From Calvatia gigantea (taxonomy: Eukaryota > Basidiomycota > Agaricomycetes > Agaricales > Lycoperdaceae), in contig JACAAK010000013.1 of the NCBI GenBank assembly GCA_025093985.1, forward strand, positions 682,001 through 746,000: 64,000 nt of DNA, read 5' to 3'. A program made the position numbers and the translations under genes. Shown piece after piece: positions 33,519-44,579 of this stretch. The notes under the pieces were generated by a model that saw only the letters and a program-made list of their open reading frames with translations, searched no databases and was not told where the DNA came from. Position 1 is the stretch's first letter. Every line of letters begins with the position of its first letter.

Positions 33519-35140
33519 TCAGTTCTTGATGTCTGAGTCTGTTAGCTTTGCCTCTGACTCATCTTCCATGATTAATCTATCCAAACCATCCTTAGATAGA
33601 TCAATTAAACATTTGATTTTCTTGTCCAGCATTAGCTTAGACTGTGCTAAGTAAGGTATTACTCTAAAAGCTGCGACCTTATTTTGCCATATGGATCCAT
33701 CCAGTTCTGCTAAGATATACATGCCACCCTTAAGTCGCTGAATCACTACCATAGGTCCTAGATACCTTGGCTTTATTTTGCGATCCACTGACATTTGTAT
33801 GGCTGAATTCTTAACTAAGACTAACAATCCCAGCTTTAGGTCAAAGTCTTTTATCTTATATTTCATTTCTTCTTCTAGTTTTAATGCCCTATTTAACTTT
33901 TCGTTAGATAGATGTTTTTGCATTTCATCTATGTGGTCTACATGTTTAGCTAAGGCCAGTGCTCGTAGACTGATAAGTTCTTCTGTAGATAGGAAGCATT
34001 CTGGGTATTTAACTAACCAGGTTGCTTCTGTTATATGTAATGGTAACGTTGGGTGTGCTCCCGTTGCCATAAAGTAAGGCGAACATCCCATACCCTTTCT
34101 TATTGTTATCCTATCAGCCCACATTACATGGTGGAGATACCAGTACCATTTTCTGACATTGCCATTTGTGGCCTTATACAGCATTTGTCTAACATCCTAG
34201 TGGGGTCTTTCTATTGTCCCGTTAGCTTGTGAGTTGTAGGGAGAGATAGTGACTCCTTTAATCCCATACTTCTCAGCTAACCAGCCAACCACTTTCTTAA
34301 ATGGTGAGCCATTATCTGTGACAATCTTCACAAGACTTCCCCATCTGCAGATGATATCTTCGAAAAGCCATTGTCTGATAGACTTGGCGTTCTCTTTTCT
34401 TAAGGCTCTGGCCTCCATCCAGGATGAAAGTCCATACCATCTGTGGACAATATAACTACAACTATTTGATGCTGAAGTCATATGTATTGTATCTGCATGT
34501 AAGATTTGGAAAAGCGACGGAGTATATGTCACTACCAGGTGGCAATTCTAATGCCATCTTCTGTCTAATCTGACACAGGTGACATGTCTTTACATACTAT
34601 GCTATGTCGCCCTCCATTTCTGGCCACCAGAACCTCTGAGCTATGAGCTTTGTGGTTGCGCATACTTCTCTGTGCCCTAGCTTATCATGACAAGTTTTCA
34701 TAATTCTCATCTGATGTTCTTTAGCTAAGATGAGTGCAGGGTTTCCACCACTCAGCAGACTTCCTGTATAAGTGACTGTCGTTATCTAGCCAAAAGTGTG
34801 AGGCTGCCCTTACAAATTTAGCTTGATCAGTATCTATTTTACTGATGTCAAATCCCTTCAGGTTGTTAGCTAACCTATTCCCAGATTCAACTGAGTCGTT
34901 TATCTTGTATTTTAGCTGTCTCCAGCCTCCAGTCTTCATTATAGGGTGCTAGTTCTTTGTCAGTCAGGTTCTTTATCTAAGTTTTCTGACTCTAAGGTAG
35001 TGACCCTATCTAAGAAAGCACGGAGCAACTCAGGATATTTTTCCTGGTTAGCTATCATGTGTCTGGTCTTTATGTCTTGTTGGGTAGATTCCTTAATGTT
35101 ATCTAAGTCATTTTGGAAGTCTACCAACAGGCTCATTACT
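33519..35140 (-). pseudogene. Element D integrase
   Basis: Zinc domain near 34,560-34,660 (REVCATTKLIAQRFWWPEME and CHLCQIRQK). The catalytic core has LHADTIHM (first Asp) near 34,490, KIVTDNGSPFKK (second Asp) near 34,300 and SPYNSQANGTIERPH (Glu) near 34,210. Then comes a GPY-type C-terminal region, [19 protein letters not shown], near 33,730. No chromodomain is seen, unlike A, B and C. The C-terminal part 33519-34184 is 221 codons open; a TGA after IERPH separates it from the core. All three catalytic residues are intact. It ends about 115 bp from the 3' end of antisense gene 2, so the two transcripts converge. Confidence 0.85.
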
Positions 35141-35157
35141 TGCTGCATGTAGCCTGT

Positions 35158-36757
35158 TCAATTATCTATTTCTTCATAGAATTCCTCTAAATCTAATGGG
35201 TCTTCATCTTCTGGGTTAGCCTTAGATAGAATAAAGTCATCCCCATCGTTCTCAGATCCATTATCAAAGGCACGTTCTACTGGGTCCCCTGGGTACCAAG
35301 GTCTTCTTGAGAGTCCATCAGGCCCAAAGGCCTTACCTTTCTTATGTATAAGTTTGAAATGAAAGTTTGTCTGTATATAATCTACCCAGTGATTTATCAT
35401 TGCATTAGGCAGTCTTCTGGGGTTGTTCAACATTCCAAACAAATACTTAGCATTTGTCTCAATAATTAGATTTCGACAACCAGTCAATAGATAAGTCTCT
35501 TCTTCTAAGACCATTCTTAGACTACACAATTCTCATTTAGGTTGTGAATATCTTTGTTGTCATTTGTCCATAAGCAAAGAGTTAAACTTCACATAATGGA
35601 TTATTTTAGGATCTTCCTCATCTCTTTGATAGAGATAATATCCTACTGCTCTCCAGGACGAAGTCAACCGATAGGACTATGGGCTGAGTGCTTGGAAACT
35701 TCAGATTTCTAGTATGAAAGCAGTTTTTAATTGCTTCCTTTAGATTATCCTGGCCTGTCTGCTGTTCAGGTCCCCATTCGAATGCTACATGCATCTTGCA
35801 CATATTATATAATGGTGCAGCGATTATCACAAAGTTTGGAATGTGATTCCTACATCTAATGGCTGTCCCCAAGAAAGATCTGGTTTCTGAAGCATCCTTA
35901 CAAGTGCCCCATCATAATATAACACCAATGGTGTCTGCTGTTGGTTTTCTTCCTTTATATGAGCAGTCAAATCCTACAATAGTTGTATGATCTGCACATA
36001 TTATTGTCTTTGGCCCAGAAAAGGTGCCTCCCACATATTTCATTCATTGTAATATGTGGTTCACTGTGTTCATATGTTCCCATATGAATCGCCTAATGCC
36101 TGGGTTCCCTTCTATAACCTCATAATCACTGTTAGATAACTCATAATGCATAGGTGGTCCCTGTATAGGCACGTCATCAATATAGGGGACTGTATGTTCC
36201 AGAATTTCATCTGACAATATATATGTAACATCATCATGAAAGATAGGTACTGAGTTAGTCCACCCCATAGGCAATGTTACTAATCTAAGGGCTCCGAATG
36301 GTGTTTGGAAAGTTGTTAGATCTCTAGATGACTCCGCCAACTGCCTTTCGTCATACTCTATATATAAATCTAATATGCCACTACAAGCCCTTCCTGAGAA
36401 GTGCATAGCAAGTTCTTCTGTTGCGGGCGGTAGACCCGAGTGTGCAATTGTTACTCTGTTTAGAGGCTCTAAGCTATGTACTAGTCTGAGACTCTTTCTG
36501 TCTTTCTTAAGTATGCAAAACCATTTAGACCTATAAGACAAATTCGAGGGTTCATATACCCCCGCATCTATTTTTCTTTTGATAATTCTACATACTTCGT
36601 CATAGATTGCTGGGGGAATCCTGAAATGTCTTTCTACCCATGGTATATGGGCAATAGTGGGGATCTCTATCAGAGGGAAAAACTCCTCCTTAAATTTGCC
36701 CCTTTCAGTATCATCCCAAGCAAATGCTTTATTGTGTTCTGCAATTAACCAATGCAT
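35158..36757 (-). pseudogene. Element D reverse transcriptase and RNase H
   Basis: RT 36044-36757 is open for 237 codons: WVERHFRIPPAIYDEVCRII, KWFCILKKDRKSLRLVHSLE, LDLYIEYDERQLAESSRDLT, FGALRLVTLPMGWTNSVPIF and the catalytic VPYIDDVPIQGP. YIDD replaces the usual YMDD or YVDD but keeps both Asp. RNase H follows (35158-35872) with IVLSVDFVLES and LRMVLEEETYLLTGCRNLII, plus stops between 35530 and 35620. The layout is Ty3/Gypsy, clearly distinct from A-C. Confidence 0.86.
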
Positions 36758-36763
36758 TAGCTT

Positions 36764-37288
36764 TCACTCCTTGTAAGTCAAGAAGTCCCCATTATGAGCT
36801 GTGTCCATCTTGTTTTTCCATTCTTTGGTATACCTGCCTTTAGATTTGAAGGTTGGCGGGTTAACCAGCAGGATTGGCAGCTCAGCCAAGGGATCTCCAA
36901 TTATCTCTTGTTTTATTCTGTATTTGTCTGGTAGTTCCCCCAGTACAGGTCTCACTTTCAATGTGACTGGTTTATATTTCTTAGCTAAACAAAGAATATG
37001 TTCCTCCTCTATAGGTGGTCCATAGATTTCATCTAATGCTGTCACTCTTTGAATAACTCTGCTGGGACTTACAATCTGAGATAAGAACATAGTAAGTAGT
37101 TCTTTATTGCAAGACTGCTGCATCACTAAACTCTTCTGTAAGTATATTAGATTAACTTCATTGGCAGTCATAGATTTTACATCAACTACCAACATTTCAC
37201 TAATATATGGTTTATTCTTGTTGTCTAAGCTAATTATAAGAGCAACCTCTCCTTTGATGCCTTCTTCGAAGTCATCAAGGCTACTCAA
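36764..37288 (-). pseudogene. Element D protease-RT linker
   Basis: 174-codon open stretch, MSSLDDFEEGIKGEVALIIS to FLTYKE, between protease and RT in the pol frame order. No catalytic motif is seen. It is charged and probably helical. In this class of element such linkers precede the RT fingers. It is a polyprotein segment, not a separate gene. Confidence 0.7.
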
Positions 37289-37407
37289 AAATTTTGCTCT
37301 TTAATTTGCAGTAATTGGCCTTTAGCATAAGTAGGCAACATCGCTCTATTCTTTGTATTGGGATTGGTAATGACTATCATTTGCACTCCTTCAGCAGAGT
37401 TCACCAC

Positions 37408-38364
37408 TCAACTTTCTGTCAGGATGTCAAAAGGTCTGCCTAGTAATATTGAGTATGGTGGACTGTCGACTACATGGACTTGTAGATAGACTGTCATGTC
37501 TCCAAAGCTAAATGGCACATTCTTAGCTAGACTATAAGTCTGGCTTATCTGGCCATTCACACTCTGCATGTTGATAGTTGTGTCTGGATCCCATGTGATT
37601 CTACAATCTATCGCTGTATTTCTGGACATGGATACAATTTGTGAACCACTATCCAACAAAGCCTCTTCTTCTCTAAGATTGTTCACTAATGTTGGAATGA
37701 CTCTTAGCAAGGCCATATCTTTGGCCATTATAGTCCCATTATTATCTAATGAGAATATATGCTTGCCTCTATCTTCCCAAGGTACTGCTTCCAAGTACTG
37801 TAGGATAGGATCAGTAATTCTCCAAGTTAGATAGGGACGTCCTTCAATGTCCAAAACTTTCTCTGCGACTTTCTCTGGTTTCACGAGCGTTGAGACCTGT
37901 ACTAGGTTAATGATAGGCTCCTCACTTTCCAAATCAGATTCATTATCTTCAATATGCAATGCATTGTTAGATTTAATTGCTACACGTCTTTTAGCAATTT
38001 GGTCTTTGTACTTCTCTCAGAGTTTGGGGGAAATAGCCAACAATTCTTTGTGAGATAGAGAAATGTCTCCTTTGAGAATTCTCTCCAATATTTTATCTAA
38101 TTCAACCCCATCCTCAATCTCTGTCTTGTGTTTATATAATGGTTGCTTTTGTGCGCGCAAGTACTTTGCAGGCACAGGTGGGACTTCTACAACTGGCCTA
38201 AGAGATCTAACATTTTTATAGGGAAAATCATTGACCTGCTTAGATTTCATTGGTTCTGTATTTTTCTTGTCTTTGGTACTTAGATTAGGATCATCTTCTC
38301 TATTGCTCTCTGATTTCATCTGTTTCCTGGTGGGGATCTTCCATCCAGGGGACGGTTTCTTCAT
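37408..38364 (-). pseudogene. Element D protease and its upstream pol segment
   Basis: 38017-38364 (MKKPSPGWKIPTRKQMKSES onward, basic, ending ELLAISPKL) leads through one TGA into 37408-37959. The latter reads EEEALLDSGSQIVSMSRNTA (catalytic DSG) and PYSILLGRPFDIL at the end, a retropepsin pattern. Upstream IEGRPYLTWRITDPILQYLE precedes the catalytic turn. A partial second copy of this region (down to GTI) lies in the tandem duplicate at 40145. Confidence 0.82.
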
Positions 38365-38372
38365 TGAACTGC

Positions 38373-40090
38373 TTAAAAACCTGACTGATTCTTTTTAGAG
38401 CTGTCCTTCTTTTGAGCCCAAGCCAAAATCTTTGCAAGCTGGCTGGCCAGGTTGTCAGAATCGTCTTCTTCATTGGACACTGGTTCAGGATCTTTAGCTT
38501 TGCATGATTTCACAGGCTTAGTGCTAGATAGCAATGTTTTAATTGTATTAAGATGGCCTTTTAGATTTTCTAGTTCTAAGCCATGTCTATCTAACACTTG
38601 CCTACTCTCTTCAATTATACTATCTCTAGTATCTTTGAGTTGGTTTGTGTAGATGGAAAGCTCAGGTGCATGACCATAAGATTGGTAGGGACCTAGATCA
38701 GGTACTTCCTCTTCTTGAGGCAATTTGGGTTGCATGCCTAGGCATACCAATAGCGTGCTTGGTAAATACTTCACTATGATAGCCTTAATAGACATCCCTT
38801 CAATCCTAGGTATGGGTGAGCTGTCTGCAAATCTAAGTTGATTTCCGTTGACTTTAATTTTTCCATCTTTCACATCCTGGTCTTTTTCTGGACATGCAAG
38901 CCAATGATGCTTTGGATTGAAACAATAGTAGCATCCTCTGTCTATCCTGGCCACAGCCTCATTATTCTGTCTCAGCTGTCCCTGACCATAGTTTACAGGG
39001 TTTGCAGGACACATAAATTTTGTCTGCATTGTAGCTTTCATGGAGTCCATAAAGCTCTGCATATTTTTCTGATTAACAGCCAGAGTATCTTTTAGATTAG
39101 TGATTTCTTCGCGTAAGTCCAACTGCTGCTCAGTGGGCTCATGTTTTACTTGCGGCAGTATAGCTCAAGACATAGTAGCCAGATTGTTATCATATTTTAG
39201 CACTTTAGCTATGGTCTTTCTACTGACCAGCTCCACTGCTTTAGCAACGACTTCAGTCCAATTGTATGGATCTTTGCCTCAGGCCATGCCTCCTGTGTGA
39301 GCACAACCATTGATACTTAATCTAGTATTCAGGTTCTCTTGGAAGTGTTTGTCTAGACTTCCAACAAACATTTCTACCAGTTCTTGGTTTGTTACGAGTG
39401 GCAGATTTGTTAGACATTTTTCTGCTTGTAAAGAGAACTTCCTCTTGAAAGCTAAGAGGCACTCTTCGTCAAATATACTAATGTGTTTGTATTCTCATCC
39501 TAATGCTCATAATCTAGCAACTGAACCTTGTTCTTCTGCTACGAGTTCTGGATACTCCTGCTTCAAATGATTTTTAAAACCATTCCAGTCTGGAGTTATA
39601 TATTCCAGGAAACTTGACCATTCATCTTGTATGCTAGGCTCTACATAGCTAATGGCCCATTTTACTTTGTCTTCAATGTCTGTGATACTAGAGACATCAA
39701 ATAAGTGTTCTAGACGCCATAGGAAGTCTCAGAGTGTAGCTCCTTGACTATCCCATACTGGGGCTCCTGTAGCCATGGGGTTTGGCATAGCAGGGCTAGG
39801 CATAGCATTTGGCTGATTTGAGTTCATTTGAGAGGTAGTTTGGGTCCATGGTTGTGTCTGTACTGGAAAGTTTCGTGCTAGATTAGGTGAAGGGTCCACA
39901 GACACAGCAGGATTTACTGTTCGTGAAGTGCGTTTGTGAGCTGAACTTTTGCCAAAAGTATCTGAGCATTGAGAATAGCAGGCATTTCTAAGCAACTGCT
40001 CTGGATTATCTAGCTTCAGTAACAGCTCTGTTCTTCTAGAATTTTGAGTCTCTCAACCTTTGGGTTTTGTTTTGTTCTGTTCTGGTACAG
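38373..40090 (-). pseudogene. Element D gag with zinc knuckle
   Basis: Reads LLLKLDNPEQLLRNACYSQ near 40,000, a Pro/Asn-rich stretch (MNSNQPNAMPSPAMPNPMA), then a gag domain with KVKWAISYVEPSIQDEWSSF and DWNGFKNHLKQEYPELV near 39,560-39,680. It ends with the open stretch 38373-39122, where the knuckle CYYCFNPKHHWLAC (CX2CX4HX4C) is near 38,890-38,940. Four TGA codons (e.g. GATL-stop-DFL, ARL-stop-ALG) interrupt it. Start not fixed. The pol frame follows with a shift near 38370. Confidence 0.8.
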
Positions 40091-40144
40091 GATGTGAAGT
40101 AGCAATCTGCTTTTTATATACTCCAGGTGGATGCCCGAAGCTCG

Positions 40145-42166
40145 TATAGTCCCATTATTATCTAATGAGAATATATGCTTGCCTCTATCTTCCCAAGGTA
40201 CTGCTTCCAAGTACTGTAGGATAGGATCAGTAATTCTCCAAGTTAGATAGGGACGTCCTTCAATGTCCAAACTTTCTCTGCGACTTTCTCTGGTTTCACG
40301 AGCGTTGAGACCTGTACTAGGTTAATGATAGGCTCCTCACTTTCCAAATCAGATTCATTATCTTCAATATGCAATGCATTGTTAGATTTAATTGCTACAC
40401 GTCTTTTAGCAATTTGGTCTTTGTACTTCTCTCAGAGTTTGGGGGAAATAGCCAACAATTCTTTGTGAGATAGAGAAATGTCTCCTTTGAGAATTCTCTC
40501 CAATATTTTATCTAATTCAACCCCATCCTCAATCTCTGTCTTGTGTTTATATAATGGTTGCTTTTGTGCGCGCAAGTACTTTGCAGGCACAGGTGGGACT
40601 TCTACAACTGGCCTAAGAGATCTAACATTTTTATAGGGAAAATCATTGACCTGCTTAGATTTCATTGGTTCTGTATTTTTCTTGTCTTTGGTACTTAGAT
40701 TAGGATCATCTTCTCTATTGCTCTCTGATTTCATCTGTTTTCCTGGTGGGGATCTTCCATCCAGGGGACGGTTTCTTCATTGAACTGCTTAAAAACCTGA
40801 CTGATTCTTTTTAGAGCTGTCCTTCTTTTGAGCCCAAGCCAAAATCTTTGCAAGCTGGCTGGCCAGGTTGTCAGAATCGTCTTCTTCATTGGACACTGGT
40901 TCAGGATCTTTAGCTTTGCATGATTTCACAGGCTTAGTGCTAGATAGCAATGTTTTAATTGTATTAAGATGGCCTTTTAGATTTTCTAGTTCTAAGCCAT
41001 GTCTATCTAACACTTGCCTACTCTCTTCAATTATACTATCTCTAGTATCTTTGAGTTGGTTTGTGTAGATGGAAAGCTCAGGTGCATGACCATAAGATTG
41101 GTAGGGACCTAGATCAGGTACTTCCTCTTCTTGAGGCAATTTGGGTTGCATGCCTAGGCATACCAATAGCGTGCTTGGTAAATACTTCACTATGATAGCC
41201 TTAATAGACATCCCTTCAATCCTAGGTATGGGTGAGCTGTCTGCAAATCTAAGTTGATTTCCGTTGACTTTAATTTTTCCATCTTTCACATCCTGGTCTT
41301 TTTCTGGACATGCAAGCCAATGATGCTTTGGATTGAAACAATAGTAGCATCCTCTGTCTATCCTGGCCACAGCCTCATTATTCTGTCTCAGCTGTCCCTG
41401 ACCATAGTTTACAGGGTTTGCAGGACACATAAATTTTGTCTGCATTGTAGCTTTCATGGAGTCCATAAAGCTCTGCATATTTTTCTGATTAACAGCCAGA
41501 GTATCTTTTAGATTAGTGATTTCTTCGCGTAAGTCCAACTGCTGCTCAGTGGGCTCATGTTTTACTTGCGGCAGTATAGCTCAAGACATAGTAGCCAGAT
41601 TGTTATCATATTTTAGCACTTTAGCTATGGTCTTTCTACTGACCAGCTCCACTGCTTTAGCAACGACTTCAGTCCAATTGTATGGATCTTTGCCTCAGGC
41701 CATGCCTCCTGTGTGAGCACAACCATTGATACTTAATCTAGTATTCAGGTTCTCTTGGAAGTGTTTGTCTAGACTTCCATTGGGGCTCCTGTAGCCATGG
41801 GGTTTGGCATAGCAGGGCTAGGCATAGCATTTGGCTGATTTGAGTTCATTTGAGAGGTAGTTTGGGTCCATGGTTGTGTCTGTACTGGAAAGTTTCGTGC
41901 TAGATTAGGTGAAGGGTCCACAGACACAGCAGGATTTACTGTTCGTGAAGTGCGTTTGTGAGCTGAACTTTTGCCAAAAGTATCTGAGCATTGAGAATAG
42001 CAGGCATTTCTAAGCAACTGCTCTGGATTATCTAGCTTCAGTAACAGCTCTGTTCTTCTAGAATTTTGAGTCTCTCAACCTTTGGGTTTTGTTTTGTTCT
42101 GTTCTGGTACAGGATGTGAAGTAGCAATCTGCTTTTTATATACTCCAGGTGGATACCCGAAGCTCG
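40145..42166 (-). repeat. Tandem duplicate of the element D gag-protease boundary region
   Basis: Nearly identical to 37729-40144, with one internal deletion equivalent to 39364-39758 and a few one-base homopolymer changes (TGTTTTCC for TGTTTCC near 40737). Units join head to tail at 40144/40145. It contains a second knuckle-bearing open stretch (40789-41538) identical in translation to 38373-39122. It is either a recent duplication or an assembly artefact. Confidence 0.85.
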
Positions 42167-42238
42167 TTTTGAGAATGGTAAAAGGGTGTGGAAATAAAGT
42201 GGCTCTCACACTGAAACTCCCCTCATGGTGGGCTCCAG
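42167..42238 (-). other. Element D leader with candidate primer-binding site
   Basis: Minus strand TGGAGCCCACCATGAGG (plus 42221-42237) starts about one base from the LTR edge and begins with TGG as tRNA primer sites do. The tRNA was not assigned. Confidence 0.5.
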
Positions 42239-43546
42239 ATAAAGAGGCAGAAATAGCACTACTAAATGTGATATGGATGTATGGCTTAGCTTAAGCTGAT
42301 GGAATAGATTTTTAAAGATTTCTGCACAAGGCAAGTTTGTGGGGAGGCAATCTGACAATATGAGGGACAATTCCACAAAATAATGTGAAACAACAATGCG
42401 TAGAGAACACCAGAATAACTAGCTGTCTTCACTAAGAAGAGTAAAGCCAAGTTACACTATAAAAAGCACAACTCGCATCCCTTATCTAAGAAGTTAACAA
42501 GACACAGAACCTCAGGTACTCCCTAAGATTCACCCTTATCAAGTCAATGACCAGAAGTGCACTGTCCTACACTTGTGATACTCCAAGTACCAGGATGTAG
42601 TGATGCAATACACTCTTAATCTAAGCTCACTTCGCAAGTAAGCCGAGGTCTTCTTCTTAGATTACAAAGGTCTCAACCTTAGCTCAAGTCACTTAATCCA
42701 GTTAATCTCAAAAGAACTTATTACTTTGCTTTGCTCAGGCACAATAGATTGCTTTTCACTGTGCTCTGAAGGCTGAGCAATAGCTAGTAGGTTCCTTGCT
42801 ATGTCTGACACCTCAGAGGGGGTTTATATATTATTTGGATGCTTGTTATGACAAGATAATGATTACACGACTAAGAACATATTATCAAGCAAGGTATAAA
42901 CCAGTAGATTAGATCGTGTGCCAAGAGAGCTGCAACTTGTTAGATTAGTGAAACATTGGAAATACAGGAGGATTCTGGGTATCTGTTTGTTCTGGGCTGG
43001 GTTTTAGCTTGTTCTCTGGGTCTGCATTCTTCTCTAAATATGTAGAACATCTAAGATTTTGGACATCACATGAACTGTTCTCCTATGTGTCCCTATGGAT
43101 TGTATACGAATGTGTTCATACACGTCATTAGTGCTGAGTGATGTTCATTAATCTAACAACAGTGGCATTTCCATGTGAACATGCCAATCATCCTTTTAAA
43201 TTAAGCACATCAGACTTATTTCCCGAGTCAAGGCTCATTGGAGGGGTCCTGTAGCTCTGTATAGATGCATTGGAATGGTTTTACTGCCTGGTCCAGCCAG
43301 AATCACGACTGGTCATATGGTACACTGTTAGAATTGCTTTTTGTTAAGCTTAGTGGTCATCCCATAGCTGCCGCTATCCATTATCAATGGCCATAGTGTT
43401 CTACAGTGATCAAGTACTCTTTTATTATACTGTTGGGCTCTTAGATTAGGTCATACTACTATAGGAAGGTTTGATGCAATCATTAGATTAGGCTTGTATA
43501 CCTTAGATTAGTGATTTTCATGTGTGAAAACAGCTTTGCCATTACA
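42239..43546 (-). repeat. Element D 5' LTR (1308 bp)
   Basis: Partner of 27378-28685, same length. Its minus-strand start TGTAATGGC is intact. The flank after 43546 is A LTR sequence. Confidence 0.88.
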
Positions 43547-43547
43547 C

Positions 43548-43761
43548 CTGAATACAGGAGGTTGTATATATGCTTAAATACAAAGAGAGCATCCAGTTGA
43601 ATGGATGGAGAACTACATGAAATGTCCAATAAGAATGGCATTGTAGTTAGTTGGAGTCATACTTGGAGATCGCTCAGTAGGAAATAACTGAAACAGGTAT
43701 GCAAGCTGATAGGAATGTAGATGAATATAGGTCATGATGTGATCAGTGGAAATCCACAACA
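43548..43761 (-). repeat. A2 3' LTR, right fragment
   Basis: Resumes the A LTR at CTGAATACAGGAGG and ends CCACAACA. It overlaps the left fragment by 86 bp with several transitions between the two. Confidence 0.88.
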
Positions 43762-44574
43762 ATACCCCCCAATTTGGCTTCATGCCTCAGGAAGCTTGTC
43801 AAAGTCTCCATTCACTACAGCGGTGGCAAGGGCTTTTTTGGTAGCCCTGATGAGGAATTTTCCATTGTTTGATCATGTGAAGAAGACAGGTAAATGGCTG
43901 CAACTGTCTTGGCAGATAGGGACTGGAACACTGTTGAATGGGAATTTGGTGGTGGTGGAACTGTCCCAATAGCTCTTGACTATTGACTTCCAGTAGTGTT
44001 GGTCCTTTTCTTGTCCTGGTAACATAGTGCGGAATCTTGTGGGTAGGAGAAAAACTGATACAAGTTGTGGTGGGGTGATGGTTTTTATAAAATGGCAGAG
44101 GGTGTTAACTTCCTCTTTCATGGAGACTGTAGCTTCTTTGTTCATGGGGGTGTTGGTGCAAGATGGTGGAGTAGGATTGACAGTGTCATGCAATTCAGAG
44201 AGGGTGATGTGGATTCTATCAACCAAGGTGTTGATATCAGGGTCTTCATTTGTTTTGTCTCTTCCGAGCAACTTCATAGCTACAGTCAGCGAGTTCAAGG
44301 AATATATTGGCAATATTGAGGTAATTGAAGACCTCAAGTCCTAAGTCAATTTGGCTTTGAAGGCCCTGGACACGGTCCTGCTCACTAGGGGTGAGGGTGG
44401 ATTGATCTAGGACTCGGAAGATGGCAGGGATGTGTTGGCTGGGTTGTAGCATGTTCCTTGGGGAGCAGGTGCTTGGCTGTTGCCTAGTTCTGGGAACGGG
44501 ACAGAGGAAATTCTGGTAGGGGTGGGGTGAATGAGGGAGTCAATGGTAATGCAGTTGGATTGGGAAGAGGGCAT
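43762..44574 (-). pseudogene. A2 polypurine tract and ORF3
   Basis: The tract is at 43762-43770. ORF3 starts MPSSQSNCITIDSLIHPTP (44574), then loses roughly 180 bp relative to A1 near 44450 and continues LLGRDKTNEDPDINTLVDRI and VSVFLLPTRFRTMLPGQE. The open stretch 43873-44337 is 154 codons. Most differences from A1 are conservative at the protein level, which suggests past selection. Function unknown, as for A1. Confidence 0.6.
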
Positions 44575-44579
44575 GTTTA

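Larger units (their letters stand above)
27378..43546 (-). mobile_element. Element D: 16.2-kb Ty3/Gypsy element with two antisense spliced genes
   Basis: Paired 1308-bp LTRs, a polypurine tract beside the left LTR and a primer-site candidate beside the right LTR fix a minus-strand element. Coding order on the minus strand is gag (tandemly duplicated region), protease, RT, RNase H, integrase. Between integrase (33519) and the tract (28686) lie two genes on the plus strand. It has far more CpG and fewer stops than A or B and is the innermost insertion, so it is probably the youngest. There is no simple 5-bp target duplication. Confidence 0.87.

Noticed and set aside
33778..34455. Plus-strand frames of 99 and 68 codons over the D integrase
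   Set aside because: Shadows of the well-supported minus-strand integrase.
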